Shown here: positions 24,750-31,462 of the stretch, one piece after another
How positions within the stretch are numbered: position 1 is the stretch's first letter
Layout: every line of letters starts with the position of its first letter
Source of the DNA: T3Sed10-213 sp012519365
GTDB lineage: Bacteria; Planctomycetota; Phycisphaerae; Sedimentisphaerales; Anaerohalosphaeraceae
Direction: 5' to 3'
Length of the DNA: 31,462 bases
NCBI GenBank assembly: GCA_033809355.1
Contig: JAPXLV010000032.1
Span: 1 to 31,462, forward strand
Notes under the pieces: generated by a model
What the model was told of the DNA's origin: nothing
Seen by the model: only the letters and a program-made list of their open reading frames with translations
Database searches by the model: none
Position numbers and translations under genes: made by a program

Positions 24750-26637
24750 CATAGGCCAAACTCTCCGGGTCTGCTTCCTGCCAAAGTCCACGTTCATCGA
24801 TATTCAATATCCCCAAATCACGCTGCAATTCCAGCTCGGCAAGCCGATAACTCACCGCCGCCGCGGTGAGCGAATTTTGAGCCGCAAGCAGCGCGTCCTG
24901 GGCTTCCAGCAAGTCGCGCATCTGGGCGCGACCGGCCTCTAGAAACAAATTCACACTGCGGACACGTTTTTCAGCAATCATCACCGATTTAATCTGAATG
25001 TAAAGATTTTCACGCGTCTGACGCATGGATCGAATGGTATTTCGCAGCGCGAGTTTGATTTGGTCTTCCTGTCGCTGAACAGTACGAACGCTGCTTTCCA
25101 GCGAAATCAAACTGTTCCGGTAAGCGGCGCGCTCTGCGGTTCGTTCAAGCGGCAAATCCATCGTTAGCAACCCCGCAAACAACCCTTCGTCGAATCGCAA
25201 TTGCGCATCATCACTCTGCGCGCTGCCAACCGAACTGCGTCTTGAGCCAAAGCTGGCCGAGCCGCCCAGTGTCAACTCCATTCCAAGCCAGTCCGCGGCC
25301 ACAACTACTTTACGCTGGGCATCATAGACTTGTTCCACCGCTTTTCGAAAGTCCAGGCGATTGTCAAGAGCCACACGAGTTGCCACATCCACATCCAACT
25401 CCCACGGCCCGGCATCTTCCTGACTGGGTTCCTTTAGTTCTATCGGCGCATCAGCCGGCAGGGCCGGTTGGTCCTGCTGGGCCGCCTCTTCGGCCACAAA
25501 ACGCTCACGAATCTGCTCCACAGGGGCTACAATTTTCGTCAGTTCGTTGGGGTCCAGCACAATTTTTGCATCAGGCGGCAGCCCAATAAGCATCTTAAAA
25601 GAATCCAGCGCCCCTTGATAATTCTCCATCGAACTGATCCATTGTTGGCGAGCCCGCAATTCGCTTTGGGCGGCCTGGTCCACTTCAATTTCCTGCAATC
25701 GGCCGGCATCGGCCAACCGTCGGCTTCGACGGGCTGAGGCGGTTACACTGCGATAATTTTCCCGCTGGTTCTTAACCTCATCCAAACTCCTCAGCACGCG
25801 CAGGTAACTGTCAGCCACATTAACAGCAAATTCCTTCTTAAACTGCTCAAAATCCCATAAGGCATAAATCACATTACGCTCTGCCTGGGTCAGATTCTCC
25901 GTAACGATATGACGTCCTGACCCAGCCATAAGCGGCACGGAAATCGAGGTATCTGCCGCCAACCCCAGCGAGGAGGCCCCGCCGCCGGTGAGTAAATTGG
26001 CCAAATCCACCGCCAGCCCCGCGGTCACTTGACCGCCTTCATAGAGATTCCGGGTTACGTCAAGCGTACCGCTTTGCACCGTTCCGCTGACGGTGTCGTC
26101 GCCGGTCGTATCGGCAGAGATATTGCTTTTAACCTGCCCCTGAAAAATATTTCGAAAAGTATTGCGTTCGACATCCAGCGACAAGGCACTTCGAAAGACG
26201 TCTTCTTTCTGCTGCTGATAGTCAAAACTGTTTTGCGCGCCAATTTGCAGTGCTTCCACCAGCGACAGCTGCAGTGCCTCGTCGGTAATGATTCGCTCAA
26301 AGGCCGCTTCGGGATCGTCTTTAACGGACATATACTCCTCATCCGGCCAATGCGGAATCACCTCCAAACGATCGCTGCCAAGCGAGGCCGGCCCGGAAAT
26401 CACCAAATCCTGTTCTTCCAGCAGACGACGCCTGAGAATGGTACTCGGACGCTCAATGTCAATCGACCCTTCCCGGCCAATGCCTTCCTGGTATTTTTGA
26501 GAGATAATCTCCTGAACTGTTTGGTCCGCTATATGACGATGTTCAGCGGGACTCTTACAGCCCATATAAAACGTCACCGCCCCACTGATCGCCGCCCAGC
26601 CCAGCGAAACGCCTAATCGTCTGATGAAATTAACCAA
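24739..26637 (-). CDS. TolC-like outer-membrane efflux channel, probable lipoprotein
   Basis: The product is 632 residues, with two outer-membrane-efflux repeats: the first at about 130-340 (EALQIGAQNSFDYQQQKEDVF; VADSYLRVLRSLDEVKNQRENYR) and the second at about 415-615 (LDFRKAVEQVYDAQRKVVVAADWLG; LRNTIRSMRQTRENLYIQIKSV; GRAQMRDLLEAQDALLAAQNSLTAA). The N-terminus has a hydrophobic signal ending YMG-Cys27, a lipobox with an atypical Tyr at -3. The start is TTG at 26637; an in-frame stop lies 27 bases upstream and no ATG gives the signal peptide, so TTG is the only good start (GGA 8 bases before it). It is the first gene of the four-gene export operon and would form the outer-membrane duct. Substrate unknown. 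Confidence 0.92.
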   Translation of the reverse strand: MVNFIRRLGVSLGWAAISGAVTFYMGCKSPAEHRHIADQTVQEIISQKYQEGIGREGSIDIERPSTILRRRLLEEQDLVISGPASLGSDRLEVIPHWPDEEYMSVKDDPEAAFERIITDEALQLSLVEALQIGAQNSFDYQQQKEDVFRSALSLDVERNTFRNIFQGQVKSNISADTTGDDTVSGTVQSGTLDVTRNLYEGGQVTAGLAVDLANLLTGGGASSLGLAADTSISVPLMAGSGRHIVTENLTQAERNVIYALWDFEQFKKEFAVNVADSYLRVLRSLDEVKNQRENYRSVTASARRSRRLADAGRLQEIEVDQAAQSELRARQQWISSMENYQGALDSFKMLIGLPPDAKIVLDPNELTKIVAPVEQIRERFVAEEAAQQDQPALPADAPIELKEPSQEDAGPWELDVDVATRVALDNRLDFRKAVEQVYDAQRKVVVAADWLGMELTLGGSASFGSRRSSVGSAQSDDAQLRFDEGLFAGLLTMDLPLERTAERAAYRNSLISLESSVRTVQRQEDQIKLALRNTIRSMRQTRENLYIQIKSVMIAEKRVRSVNLFLEAGRAQMRDLLEAQDALLAAQNSLTAAAVSYRLAELELQRDLGILNIDERGLWQEADPESLAYAKK

Positions 26638-26787
26638 TTTATAAGTCCTATAATATCCGCTATATCAATAATTACAACTCTTCCACTTATCTTGTCTATG
26701 TAACTTGTCGATATTACCCCCCTTTGTGTTACACCAAAATTTAAAAAAAACGCATTTTCGCCACATTTTGCGGCATTTTCACAATCT
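26616..26787 (-). promoter_or_regulatory. Upstream region of the efflux operon with promoter candidates and direct repeat
   Basis: On the minus strand TTGTAA followed after 16 bases by TATTAT lies within 30 bases of the TTG start, which would leave a leader of under 10 bases; this is a weak candidate. Further upstream are two CTTGTC copies 13 bases apart (26691-26696, 26704-26709) and GTGT-T-ACAC (26726-26734). No known regulator site was recognised. Confidence 0.3.
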
Positions 26788-27435
26788 CTATCGCAACAAA
26801 TCAGGCCGTCTCCGACGGAGCCATTCGGGCAATTGCTCAGGCTTGACGTCACGCCAAAGGCCCCGGCGTTCTGCGATAGCCTGCTCCATCAATTCGACAA
26901 AAACCTCAAACCGACTGTGCGAAAAACGAAGATCCGCATAGCCGAAACCGTCGCGGATAAGATTTTCGTTCAACATCTCCCCCTTCGGCAAGATAAGATA
27001 CGCCAAAAGCCGACCATACCGATCTCGTTCATCGGAAACAGCATCCAGCACGACCGTTACCACCTTCCCTTGCGCCAAATGCGCAGTATATTCGGTCGCT
27101 TCGGGACCAAAATACATCTTCCCCACTGTCGGGTGTTGGGTCTCAGGCGTATCGACCCCCAACAAACGAATACGGGTAAAAGGGCTGTCTCCGTCTGGTG
27201 CCTCGATATCTAATGTATCCCCATCAACAATATTGACAACATTAAATGCGTGTTGATGGTAGCGTTTCCGATCGGCACTGGCCCACGCGGCCACACGCAC
27301 CGCCTGACGGACAGGTCCCAAAAAATGGCGGTCCAGCACTACCCCAAGAGGCAGGCCAATAAAGACAAACAACGCCCAGAGGGCGAACAATCGCCTTCGA
27401 CTCATGGCCCTACGCAACGGTTTACGGCGTACCAT
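26788..27435 (-). CDS. Membrane-anchored thermonuclease (SNase-like) protein
   Basis: The product is 215 residues. A basic N-terminus and a hydrophobic helix (residues 16-34, LFALWALFVFIGLPLGVVL) indicate a signal anchor or signal peptide, so the nuclease faces the periplasm. The SNase fold follows: VVNIVDGDTLDI (66-77), IRLLGVDTPE (89-98) with Arg90 and Glu98 at the positions of staphylococcal nuclease Arg35 and Glu43, and DRYGRLLAYL with Arg142 at the position of Arg87. Asp71 and Asp73 are the calcium-site candidates. All catalytic positions are kept. It begins 38 bases after the lysC stop, so the two are probably cotranscribed without an obvious functional link. A second ATG at 27405 (GGG close by) is also possible. 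Confidence 0.9.
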   Translation of the reverse strand: MVRRKPLRRAMSRRRLFALWALFVFIGLPLGVVLDRHFLGPVRQAVRVAAWASADRKRYHQHAFNVVNIVDGDTLDIEAPDGDSPFTRIRLLGVDTPETQHPTVGKMYFGPEATEYTAHLAQGKVVTVVLDAVSDERDRYGRLLAYLILPKGEMLNENLIRDGFGYADLRFSHSRFEVFVELMEQAIAERRGLWRDVKPEQLPEWLRRRRPDLLR

Positions 27436-27473
27436 CGTCCCGAATTTTCCGGCATCAGAGGAATAAGCCGACC

Positions 27474-28709
27474 TTACACGTGACGTTCAGCCGGAGGTTT
27501 GTCCAGCTCGAAGGCATCACAGACCGCGACCAAGGCCTTTTCGCCCTGCTCGATATCGACCAGACAGCTAATCCGAATCTCACTGGTGGTAATCGAGTCG
27601 ATGTTGATTTGCTTTTCGGCCAGTGCCGAGAACATCTTTTCAGCCACGCCGTAATGCGACTGCATTCCGACACCGACAATAGACACCTCGGCCACATCTT
27701 CCCGCACAAGAACCGACTGGCAATGAACTTCGTTGCGAATGTCGGCGATTGCCTGACGGGCCACATCCAAATCAGACGTCGAGACGGTAAACGAGATGTT
27801 TGCTTTCTCGGGGCTGACCTCCGTTTGGATAATATCATTGACGCTGACCCGCTTGACAGCCAAATGGGTGAATATCTTGGCCGCACAGCCGGGTATATGG
27901 TCCACGCCGATGAGGGCAATCTTGGCCAGGTCTTTTTGAATCGTTGCGCCGGAGACCAATATATGTTCCATTTCGGGTACCTCGTGAGTAATTAACGTTC
28001 CGGGATTATCGTTCAGACTGCTGCGTACATAAATGGGGACATTGTATTTCTTGCCGACCTCGATAGAGCGGCCATGCATGACACCGGCACCAAGACCGGC
28101 CATTTCAAGAATTTCATCGTAGGTAATCTTGTCAATCTTGACCGCTTTGTGATAAATGCGCGGGTCAGAGGTGTAAATGCCGTCCACATCCGTATAAATG
28201 TCACACCTTTCAGCATTTAAGACTGCCGCCAAGGCCACGGCACTGGTATCGGAGCCGCCCCGCCCGAGGGTTGTGATATCGCCAACCTCATTGATCCCCT
28301 GGAATCCTGCCACAATGACAATATAACCTTCTTCGAGTTTCTCTCGAACCCGGTCAGCTTTGATTTCGAGGATTCGGGCCTTGGAATAGGTGTCATCCGT
28401 AAGAAAACCGGCTTGCTGACCGGTAAAGCTAATGGCCTTTTGCCCCATCCCCCACAGAGTAATCGCCAACAAGGCAACCGTTTGTTGTTCGCCGGTGGCC
28501 AAGAGCATATCCATTTCCCGGCGTGGGGGCGCAAGATTCAGGGCTTTGGCGTCGGCGATCAGTTCATCGGTCTGTTTGCCGCGTGCTGAAGCGACAACAA
28601 CGACTTGATAGCCTTGCTCATAGGCATCCCGGGCGCGTTCGGCGGCCCTGCGAATTTTATCCGCATTGGCCACTGAGGTTCCGCCGAATTTTTGTACTAA
28701 AATCGCCAT
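27474..28709 (-). CDS. lysC: Aspartate kinase
   Basis: The product is 411 residues from the ATG at 28709, the usual length of monofunctional LysC. It phosphorylates aspartate, the first step to lysine, threonine and methionine. KFGGTSV is at 7-13, VVVASARGKQTDELI follows, and GRGGSDTSAVALAA and DVDGIYTSDPR are family hallmarks. Two ACT domains occupy about 265-411 (IALIGVDHIPGCAAKIF; VSIVGVGMQSHYGVAEKMF), implying feedback by amino acids. The ORF runs 87 bases further upstream, but AAGGA lies 8 bases before the chosen ATG and MAILVQKFGGTS is the normal N-terminus. The promoter at 28787-28815 leaves a leader of about 70 bases, too short for a lysine riboswitch. Confidence 0.97.
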   Translation of the reverse strand: MAILVQKFGGTSVANADKIRRAAERARDAYEQGYQVVVVASARGKQTDELIADAKALNLAPPRREMDMLLATGEQQTVALLAITLWGMGQKAISFTGQQAGFLTDDTYSKARILEIKADRVREKLEEGYIVIVAGFQGINEVGDITTLGRGGSDTSAVALAAVLNAERCDIYTDVDGIYTSDPRIYHKAVKIDKITYDEILEMAGLGAGVMHGRSIEVGKKYNVPIYVRSSLNDNPGTLITHEVPEMEHILVSGATIQKDLAKIALIGVDHIPGCAAKIFTHLAVKRVSVNDIIQTEVSPEKANISFTVSTSDLDVARQAIADIRNEVHCQSVLVREDVAEVSIVGVGMQSHYGVAEKMFSALAEKQINIDSITTSEIRISCLVDIEQGEKALVAVCDAFELDKPPAERHV

Positions 28710-28786
28710 TTGTAGTCCTTTTTGCTGGGAAATCAAGCTGAGCAGCCGTGACATTTCCGAGTTGAGCCGCGGCCGGAATTTCAAAT

Positions 28787-28815
28787 TAGATAACAAAAAT
28801 AAATCTTGCTGTCAA
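28787..28815 (-). promoter_or_regulatory. Promoter of lysC
   Basis: On the minus strand a perfect TTGACA (28815-28810) lies 17 bases from TATCTA (28792-28787). The predicted start is near 28780, about 70 bases before the lysC ATG. Confidence 0.6.
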
Positions 28816-29037
28816 ATAGATTCCACGACAAAACGCCTCTGGAGACACAAAAAAACCATTACCCCGCAGCAGTTCTATTCCGCAGTTTCTCCAAGTGTTC
28901 AAAAATACACCCCTCTTACTCGTCTTGTTTGGGATTCAAGCCAACACTAAATATCAACCTGCAGACATCCGCTAATAAAGGACCATATCACGTCGACATC
29001 TTTTTGCTTTGTGAGAGTAAAATCAACCGATGCCCCC
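28816..29037. other. Intergenic region between divergent lysC and rnd
   Basis: Lying between the lysC and rnd promoters, this stretch holds no gene, RNA-like hairpin or repeat that I could support. Several short ORFs cross it, but without ribosome sites or coding character. Confidence 0.5.
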
Positions 29038-29065
29038 TTGAACAGAAGGATGGATTGCTTATACT
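29038..29065 (+). promoter_or_regulatory. Candidate promoter of rnd
   Basis: TTGAAC (29038-29043) and TATACT (29060-29065) are separated by 16 bases. The predicted start near 29072 gives a leader of about 46 bases before the rnd ATG. Confidence 0.5.
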
Positions 29066-29117
29066 GGTCTCGTGTTTTGTGGACAATTGATAACCTGAAC
29101 TAAATTTCCCTCGTGTT

Positions 29118-30266
29118 ATGGACATTAAGCCCGCAAAGAAAGATTTTGACCTTGCAGCCACACCGGATGCGATGCCCGGTTTGCTTGAAGCAATGAGAGA
29201 TGCCAAGCGAATTGCTGTTGATACAGAAGCAGACAGTTATCATCACTTTCATCACAAGATTTGCCTCATCCAAGTCGCTGTAGAAGGCCGATGCTGGATT
29301 GTGGATCCCCTGGCTGGGCTGGATTTATCCGAGATGGTGTCGATAATGGCCCAAAAACAGCTTGTTTTTCACGATGCCGGATATGACCTTCGGTTGCTGC
29401 TTTCGGATTTTGGGGTTCGTCCTCAAGGCGGGATATTTGATACCATGTTAGCGGCACGTCTGGTCGGGCTGGAGAATTTCAGCCTTTCGGCCGTGTTAGA
29501 GCAGATGTTGGGCATCCGGCTTTCCAAACACAACCAACGCGCCAATTGGGCAAAACGCCCGATTGAAGCGGCATTGTTGGCCTATGCCGCCGAAGATATC
29601 CGCTATTTGGAGCACATCGCCGACGCTCTGCGCGAACGACTGGATCGGCTTGGACGTACCGACTGGCACCGTGAGTACTGCGAATGGACAATCGCGCAAA
29701 GCCAAATCCCCAAGGCCGCCGAGGACCCCGAAAAAATCTGGCGTATTCGCGGCACAACAGGACTCAAACCGCGACAGTTGGCCTTTGTGCGGGCGGTGTG
29801 GCAGTGGCGACAGGCTCAATCCTCACGCGCCGATGTGGCGCCGTTTCGTGTCCTGCGCAACGAACAACTGCTTGAGCTGGCCTTGTGGGCTGAACAGCAA
29901 AAGGAGATTCGCCCCGATAAATTGCCGCCGTTGCCCCGGCACTGCACAGGCCATCGCCGGGGGGAGTTGATCAAATCCTTGCAGAAGGCGTTTGCCCTGA
30001 ACTGCGAGCAGTGGCCGCTGCCCTTGCCGCCCAACGGCGGTAAACGGCCGTCGCCTGAAGTTCTTGAGAAAGCCGAACAGCTGCATGCCCATTGCCGTCG
30101 AATCGCCCAATCGCTTGCCCTGCCGACATCCCTGATTGCCTCGCGAAAGAGTCTGTTGGCCGCAGTCAACACCGGCGCCGATACCGAGGAAAAACTGGTG
30201 CGAATCGGCTGGATGCGTTGGCAGGCGCAATTGGTTCTACCGGCATTACGCGAAGTACTGGGGTAA
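29118..30266 (+). CDS. rnd: Ribonuclease D
   Basis: The product is 382 residues, close to the 375 of E. coli RNase D. It is a 3'-to-5' exoribonuclease that trims tRNA and other structured RNAs. The DEDDy catalytic set is visible: VDTEAD (Asp35, Glu37), HDAGYDLRLL (Asp90) and YAAED (Tyr156, Asp160). Two HRDC-type helical domains follow at about 210-290 and 300-382 (LKPRQLAFVRAVWQWRQ; LRNEQLLELALWAEQ). The ATG at 29118 is clear, though it has no strong ribosome site (TTTCCCTCGTGTT precedes it). Cotranscription with xth 154 bases downstream is possible but not shown. Confidence 0.94.
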   Translation: MDIKPAKKDFDLAATPDAMPGLLEAMRDAKRIAVDTEADSYHHFHHKICLIQVAVEGRCWIVDPLAGLDLSEMVSIMAQKQLVFHDAGYDLRLLLSDFGVRPQGGIFDTMLAARLVGLENFSLSAVLEQMLGIRLSKHNQRANWAKRPIEAALLAYAAEDIRYLEHIADALRERLDRLGRTDWHREYCEWTIAQSQIPKAAEDPEKIWRIRGTTGLKPRQLAFVRAVWQWRQAQSSRADVAPFRVLRNEQLLELALWAEQQKEIRPDKLPPLPRHCTGHRRGELIKSLQKAFALNCEQWPLPLPPNGGKRPSPEVLEKAEQLHAHCRRIAQSLALPTSLIASRKSLLAAVNTGADTEEKLVRIGWMRWQAQLVLPALREVLG

Positions 30267-30369
30267 AGGCGGGCAGACAATTGACTTTTTTTGGCCGGTT
30301 TATCGGAAAACCTTAGACGACCAGCCTTTTTTGGCGTAAAATAGCCGATAAAGGACTAATCAGCCTGTC

Positions 30370-30405
30370 AAGCGGCTTTCTATTATCTATAGCCTATAGC
30401 CGCTT
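30370..30405. repeat. Hairpin AAGCGGCT/AGCCGCTT before xth
   Basis: An 8-base perfect inverted repeat (30370-30377 and 30398-30405) surrounds an A/T-rich 20-base loop that also contains the direct repeat CTATAGC-CTATAGC. It lies 18 bases before the exonuclease III start. No T-run follows, so it is more likely a leader hairpin or regulator site than a terminator. Confidence 0.5.
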
Positions 30406-30423
30406 TGTTAAAGGATTGACGTG

Positions 30424-31200
30424 ATGAAAATAGCGACCTTCAATGCCAACTCCATACGAAGCCGAATTGAGCCGATTCGTCGCTGGCTAAACGCGCATCA
30501 GCCTGACGTGCTGGCCGTGCAGGAAACGAAGGTTCAGGATGAAGATTTTCCGGTGGACGCCTTTGCTGAAACCGGGTATCAGGTTGTTTTTCACGGCCAG
30601 AAAAAATACAACGGCGTTGCGTTGTTCAGCCGGATTGAACCGAAAAATATCCGTAAACACCTGCCCGGCGACAGTTCCGGGCAAGCCCGCTTTCTGCAGG
30701 CCGACTATGGCCCTGTGACCGTCGTCAATACGTATGCGCCTCAGGGATTTGAGGTCGGGACAGATAAATTCGAGTACAAACTCAAATGGTTCGATTTACT
30801 GCGTCGGTATTTAAAAACCGAAATTCAAAAAAAACCTAATCTGATTTGGCTGGGCGATTTCAACGCCGCCCGAGAGGATATCGACGTGTATGACCCGCAG
30901 GGATTGTGGGGTAGCGTATGTTTCTGCAAAGAGGTACAGGATGCGCTGGAGTCGGTGCTGTCGCTGGGGTTGGTGGATTTGTTTCGACTGCATCATCCCA
31001 ATCAGCCGGGCTGCTATACGTTTTGGGACTACCGGATCCCCAACAGTTTTAAGCGCAATCTCGGCTGGCGGCTGGATTACATTACCGCTGCCGAACCGCT
31101 GGCCCGACGGTGCATCCGCTGCGAGATTGACACCGAGGCCCGAGCATGGGACAAACCCAGCGACCACACTTTTTTGTGGGCTGAGTTTGAACAATGCTGA
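30424..31200 (+). CDS. xthA: Exodeoxyribonuclease III (AP endonuclease)
   Basis: The product is 258 residues. It removes nucleotides from 3' ends and nicks at abasic sites in base-excision repair. The exonuclease III motifs are intact: FNANSIRSR (Asn7), QETKVQ (Glu34), LGDFNAARE (Asp145, Asn147), FWDYR, GWRLDYI and the C-terminal KPSDHTFLWAEF (Asp247, His248). The GTG at 30421 is one codon upstream, but the ATG at 30424 has AAAGGA 8 bases before it and gives the normal MKIATFN start. No clear terminator follows. Confidence 0.97.
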   Translation: MKIATFNANSIRSRIEPIRRWLNAHQPDVLAVQETKVQDEDFPVDAFAETGYQVVFHGQKKYNGVALFSRIEPKNIRKHLPGDSSGQARFLQADYGPVTVVNTYAPQGFEVGTDKFEYKLKWFDLLRRYLKTEIQKKPNLIWLGDFNAAREDIDVYDPQGLWGSVCFCKEVQDALESVLSLGLVDLFRLHHPNQPGCYTFWDYRIPNSFKRNLGWRLDYITAAEPLARRCIRCEIDTEARAWDKPSDHTFLWAEFEQC

Positions 31201-31216
31201 ATCCGAAAACCCATCA

Positions 31217-31369
31217 ATGAGACCTTGTAAAATGCCTGATTTGAGATACAATATCTTGGAGCATATTCGACCGTTAAACGAAGACCCCTGCGAAATCGCC
31301 GAAATCCTTCGGAAAATGAGTGTTTTGGATATTTTGGGTGTTTTGGACTGTAAGGCTTGTTTTATCTGA
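31217..31369 (+). CDS. Possible small ORF, unknown
   Basis: An ATG reading of 50 codons follows xth by 16 bases and ends in a VLDILGVLDC segment encoded by three 9-base units (TTTTGG plus three bases). The translation MRPCKMPDLRYNILEHI, then RPLNEDPCEIAEILRKM, looks protein-like and has two Cys near the ends. There is no ribosome site, and I recognise no family. It may be chance or a decayed remnant. The rest of the 3' edge (31370-31462) shows nothing. Confidence 0.25.
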   Translation: MRPCKMPDLRYNILEHIRPLNEDPCEIAEILRKMSVLDILGVLDCKACFI

Positions 31370-31462
31370 CATTTCCCATTTGAACGTTTAAAAAATATAA
31401 TTACTCCTAACGACATCTACAATTTTACAAAAATCGCTGCCGCAAGGTCAAGAAAAATCGAT

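Noticed and set aside
28710..28786. Lysine riboswitch upstream of lysC
   Set aside because: The leader from the perfect TTGACA promoter is only about 70 bases, shorter than the roughly 170-base lysine aptamer, and its characteristic pairing was not seen.
30811..31416. 201-residue minus-strand ORF over the end of xthA
   Set aside because: It overlaps the catalytic end of exonuclease III and shows no family motifs.
1..31462. CRISPR arrays, rRNA, tRNA, prophage or transposase genes
   Set aside because: No regularly spaced repeats, no cloverleaf-like intergenic sequences and no such proteins were seen. The only mobile-type sequence is the REPIN-like element.

Overview
The window looks like a chromosomal segment from a Planctomycetota bacterium, most likely of the Phycisphaerae/Sedimentisphaerales type. 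This is inferred from gene content. There is a prepilin-type protein at the left edge, a ThuA / DUF6807 / URO-D-like cassette, a Minf_1886-family protein (a family I know only from Planctomycetes and Verrucomicrobia), and REP-like hairpins of a type I associate with planctomycete genomes. Most of the window is ordinary core genome with moderately high G+C. No rRNA, tRNA, CRISPR array, transposase or phage gene was seen.

Layout. 1-3289 (minus): a partial prepilin-like gene, then a three-gene operon with 4-base overlaps (URO-D-like protein, DUF6807 protein, ThuA protein), divergent from an AraC-type regulator at 3419-4333. Their shared promoter region carries two stacked dyads. 4498-11307 (plus): a housekeeping operon (membrane protein, tmk, holB, ricT, metG, Minf_1886 protein). 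Its original tmk is cut off after about 38 codons by a hairpin-rich REPIN/MITE-like element, and an A/T-rich second tmk now fills the slot. 11366-15374 (minus): etfB-etfA-acyl-CoA dehydrogenase, with a promoter and a shared intrinsic terminator. 15641-18273 (plus): clpB and its terminator. 18304-18571 (minus): a probable 6S RNA with its own promoter and terminator, next to a short pheT without its tRNA-binding domain and without pheS beside it. 20955-26637 (minus): a four-gene MacAB-TolC-like tripartite export operon. 26788-28815 (minus): lysC and a membrane-anchored thermonuclease. 29038-31200 (plus): RNase D and exonuclease III.

How the genes work together. The tmk-holB-ricT-metG order resembles the tmk-holB-yaaT region of Firmicutes and links dTTP supply, the clamp loader and translation. 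The ETF pair probably takes electrons from the adjacent dehydrogenase, and EtfB carries the sequence form associated with electron-bifurcating ETFs. The pump genes make an outer-membrane channel, a periplasmic adaptor, an ATPase and a permease.

The most unusual features are the interrupted and replaced tmk, whose inserted element shows a compensatory base change between its two terminal hairpins, and the uncharacterised URO-D/DUF6807/ThuA cassette with its divergent regulator and double dyad. No complete, clearly new multi-gene system was recognised beyond these.
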